The notes beneath the pieces were generated by a model. That model saw nothing but the letters and a program-made list of their open reading frames with translations. It did no database searches and was not told the origin of the DNA. The position numbers and the translations under genes were made by a program. This document shows, one piece after another, positions 62,102 through 64,000 of a stretch of 64,000 nt of DNA; the stretch's first letter is position 1, and each line of letters opens with the position of its first letter. Origin of the DNA: Natronospirillum sp965602035 (GTDB taxonomy: Bacteria; Pseudomonadota; Gammaproteobacteria; Pseudomonadales; Natronospirillaceae); the NCBI GenBank assembly GCA_965602035.1, contig OZ271919.1, positions 2,604,001-2,668,000 of the forward strand. The letters run 5' to 3'.

Positions 62102-63037
62102 TTACTGGCCCATTTCCCGGAAATAGCGCGCTGCACCCGGGTGCAGGTCTACCGGTGTATTCGGAGCTGTTTCAAGCTGAATGTTGGCTGCCTGCGGGTG
62201 GACTTCCGCCAACTCGTCAAGGTTGTTGAACAGTGCACTGGTGACACGATAGACAAAGTCTTCATCCGCGTCGCCACTGACCAACAGCGTGGCCGGGTCA
62301 TTTATGACGGTGACGGCCTCATCCATGTCTGAATAGGTGCCGGCGGGCATCTCGTACAGCTGGTAGAAGGGGTATTGCTCCAGCATGCCCTGCACCTGGC
62401 TCTCATCAACGGGGAGCATCACCATGTCTTCCTGAGCGTCCAGGTCGATCAGTGCGGCTGTGGGTGCACCTGCGAGAACAACGGTAGCGTCCACTTGGCC
62501 GTCTCTCAGCGCGCTCACACCCTCAGTGTAGGACAGAAATTCCTGGTCGATATCACTCAGTACGCCGTGCGCTTCCAGGAGCCGCTGAGCCAGTACCGCA
62601 GCGTTACTGCCCGGAGGGCCCATGCTGACGCTTTGGCCAGCGAGGTCGGCAAATGACTCGATGCCAGTCCCTTCGATAGTTGCAACCTGGAGAACGGCCG
62701 GATACAGATAGGCGATTGCCCGTACATCGATCGGGTTGCCATCAAATGGACCTTCGCCAACGGTGGCCTCGTAGAGGGTTGAAGACGAAGACAGGCCCAG
62801 TTCCATCTGTCCGGCACCAACACGGCGGATGTTCTCGACGGATGCGCCGGTGACTTCGGCACGGGCTGTTGCACCGTCCATGTTGTTATTCAGGCTCTCC
62901 GCCATACCGGCGCCGATTACATAAAACAGCCCGCCGGTACCACCGGTTCCGATGGAAATCCGGTCCTGTGCCTGGGCGGCGCCGAAGGCGAACAATACGC
63001 CTGTGGCGGTTGCAAGCAATGATTTTCCGAGTGTCAT
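62102..63037 (-). CDS. TAXI family TRAP solute-binding protein
   Basis: 311-aa periplasmic receptor with a signal peptide ending near ALFAFGAAQAQ. ISIGTGGTGGLFYVIGAGMAE is the TAXI family start and VSMGPPGSNAAVLAQRLLEA follows. It feeds the fused permease. Its ligand is likely 2-pyrone-4,6-dicarboxylate or a related pathway acid, by gene context only. Confidence 0.92.
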   Translation of the reverse strand: MTLGKSLLATATGVLFAFGAAQAQDRISIGTGGTGGLFYVIGAGMAESLNNNMDGATARAEVTGASVENIRRVGAGQMELGLSSSSTLYEATVGEGPFDGNPIDVRAIAYLYPAVLQVATIEGTGIESFADLAGQSVSMGPPGSNAAVLAQRLLEAHGVLSDIDQEFLSYTEGVSALRDGQVDATVVLAGAPTAALIDLDAQEDMVMLPVDESQVQGMLEQYPFYQLYEMPAGTYSDMDEAVTVINDPATLLVSGDADEDFVYRVTSALFNNLDELAEVHPQAANIQLETAPNTPVDLHPGAARYFREMGQ

Positions 63038-63072
63038 GTTGAACCTCTCATCTTTATTGTCGTTTCGTACAG

Positions 63073-63723
63073 TTAGGCGTGCTCATTTTCGATGGCACGC
63101 TCCAGATCGCGGAAGCCGGCAACGCTGGCTTCCACAAGTTGCTCGATAGCGGCGTTCGGGTCTTTCCCGTCAACGGCACCATCGGACAATCGGCTGACCC
63201 GTTCAGGGTTGATCAGGGCATAGTAAAGAGCACCGAGCAGAAACTGACTGCGCCAGACCAGCCCGGTCATCGTTGCCCCGGGCACGCACTTCTGGATGGC
63301 TCGGAGAAACGCTCTGCTCGTCTCGTCGAAAGATTCGGCAATGATGGATTGTGCGTCCTTGTTGCCCTCGGCCGAAAAGATGGCACGCATGCGGGTAAAT
63401 TCCGCGCCGCCCCCCACGTTGTTTTTTGACATCGAATAGGCAGGCAGTACGTAAGCCCGGATAATGGCTTCCAATCGCTGTTCCCGATCAGAAATTCGTT
63501 CCGCTTCTCCCAGCAACTCCATGCGCCGTGCGTTCATTGGCCCCGTATGGCGCTTGTAAATCTCGCGGACCAGATTTGCTTTAGAGCCGAAATGGTAGGT
63601 CAGACTGCCGACATTGGCGTTAGCCGCCTTGGCGATACCACGCATCGAAACGGCGCTGTAGCCATTTCGGGAAAACAGCGTGAGTGCGGCTTTTAACAGG
63701 TCTTCACGGACGCTACGGGCCAT
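63073..63723 (-). CDS. TetR family repressor, first gene of the aromatic operon
   Basis: 216-aa regulator with an N-terminal helix-turn-helix (about 5-50, FSRNGYSAVSMRGIAKAANANVGSLTYHF) and a C-terminal ligand domain. It is transcribed ahead of the TRAP genes with a 35-nt gap, so it is probably autoregulated through the palindrome at 63778-63793. An inducer from the pathway is expected. Confidence 0.9.
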   Translation of the reverse strand: MARSVREDLLKAALTLFSRNGYSAVSMRGIAKAANANVGSLTYHFGSKANLVREIYKRHTGPMNARRMELLGEAERISDREQRLEAIIRAYVLPAYSMSKNNVGGGAEFTRMRAIFSAEGNKDAQSIIAESFDETSRAFLRAIQKCVPGATMTGLVWRSQFLLGALYYALINPERVSRLSDGAVDGKDPNAAIEQLVEASVAGFRDLERAIENEHA

Positions 63724-63759
63724 CTGAACCTCACAATTGCACGAATCGTTAATTATTTA

Positions 63760-63765
63760 ATTATA
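63760..63765 (-). promoter_or_regulatory. Probable -10 of the TetR-TRAP-lig operon
   Basis: On the minus strand TATAAT lies about 37 nt upstream of the TetR start, downstream of the palindrome at 63778-63793. No convincing -35 at a 16-18 bp spacing is seen, so the promoter is weak or activator-dependent. Confidence 0.4.
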
Positions 63766-63777
63766 TGTACATTCTTT

Positions 63778-63793
63778 TTGTACGATAGTACAA
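63778..63793. promoter_or_regulatory. 16-bp palindrome, likely TetR operator
   Basis: TTGTACGATAGTACAA has perfect 6-bp arms around GATA and lies 55-70 bp upstream of the TetR gene, over the presumed promoter. A shorter ATGTACAT palindrome at 63765-63772 adjoins it. The size fits a TetR-dimer site. Confidence 0.6.
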
Positions 63794-63801
63794 GAGTGGA
63801 C

Positions 63802-63832
63802 AAAAAACAACCCACATATGTGGGTTGTTTTT
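63802..63832. terminator. Symmetric (bidirectional) terminator
   Basis: AACAACCCACA-TATG-like stem (AACAACCCACATATGTGGGTTGTT is symmetric about 63818) is flanked by A and T runs on both sides. It ends the hydrolase transcript entering from the right on the minus strand, separating it from the TetR operon. Confidence 0.85.
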
Positions 63833-63852
63833 GGCAGGAAGCCGAATCTATT

Positions 63853-64000
63853 TCAGCGTTTAAGCCAAAGCGACAGTGCCTTGGTCACCGCCTCCGGCTG
63901 TTCCAGTGTCGCCATATGCCCCGCATTCACGATAGGCACAACCGGCGCATTGCCGGCCATTCGTGCCATGTCATAGTGTGTCTCGAGTGGGCTCCACTGG
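63853..64000 (-). CDS. Alpha/beta hydrolase, C-terminal part (runs off the window)
   Basis: Only the last 48 codons are present. The frame ends with NAGHMATLEQPEAVTKAL, which carries the catalytic histidine region of alpha/beta hydrolases of the 3-oxoadipate enol-lactonase/lipase type. It lies upstream of the TetR operon on the same strand, separated by a terminator, so its link to the aromatic pathway is possible but unproven. Confidence 0.75.
   Translation of the reverse strand, partial: QWSPLETHYDMARMAGNAPVVPIVNAGHMATLEQPEAVTKALSLWLKR

Overview
The window is about 64 kb of gene-dense chromosome from a free-living gammaproteobacterium, probably a marine or halophilic one. The evidence is a proline/betaine-type ABC transporter, acidic periplasmic binding proteins, two SulP anion transporters, two chemoreceptors, two multidomain cyclic-di-GMP enzymes, aromatic-acid catabolism and moderately high G+C. 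The genus is an inference. No rRNA, tRNA, CRISPR array, transposase or prophage gene was found.

Left part (1-9200): a P2-type cation ATPase whose reading frame is broken by an in-frame TAG while the family sequence continues to the window edge; a DksA-like protein; then a sensor-less sigma-54 activator followed by a 20-bp perfect palindrome and a very good -24/-12 promoter that drives an unrecognised 258-aa protein and a SulP transporter. Next come a persulfide dioxygenase with a consensus sigma-70 promoter whose spacer holds a perfect inverted repeat, and two YeeE/YedE-type sulfur permease halves. This stretch reads as a sulfur/anion handling island.

Middle (9300-45000): MASE3-PAS-GGDEF-EAL protein; ProXWV-like uptake; chemoreceptor; sirtuin; protocatechuate 3,4-dioxygenase subunits; a 708-aa SLOG-like/SLATT-like membrane protein; two MFS exporters; SelO; Upp and uracil permease; second chemoreceptor; FAH-family hydrolase; small zinc-type HNH protein; DCC, DUF2798 and TVP38 membrane/redox proteins beside an ECF sigma factor with its zf-HC2 anti-sigma; a basic amino acid ABC transporter; an MHYT-PAS-(degenerate GGDEF)-EAL protein; a SulP-UspA pair; a DUF3179 protein with a small membrane partner; and an MFS transporter.

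Right part (45000-64000): a UDG-superfamily glycosylase; an M42 peptidase, carbamoylase-type amidase and DUF1028 operon divergent from a dipeptide-type ABC transporter (with a fused permease-ATPase) and a FadR-type regulator, with an 11-bp-armed inverted repeat in the shared promoter region; a PIN toxin-antitoxin pair; and an eight-gene operon (TetR, TAXI-type TRAP uptake, and the LigK/GalD/LigI/LigJ branch from 2-pyrone-4,6-dicarboxylate to pyruvate and oxaloacetate). A partial alpha/beta hydrolase lies at the edge.

Five paired (inverted) copies and one solo copy of a ~30-bp repeat, with arms of the type GGCCACGGAATCCACGG, are scattered through intergenic gaps. All five pairs sit 15-70 nt upstream of a start codon, four of them between genes of the same strand. 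A second palindromic family (GTAGGCTG...CAGCCTAC) is nested in two of them and stands alone once. Several convergent gene pairs overlap at their 3' ends by 11, 16 and 51 bp. No gap longer than 300 bases lacks a gene.
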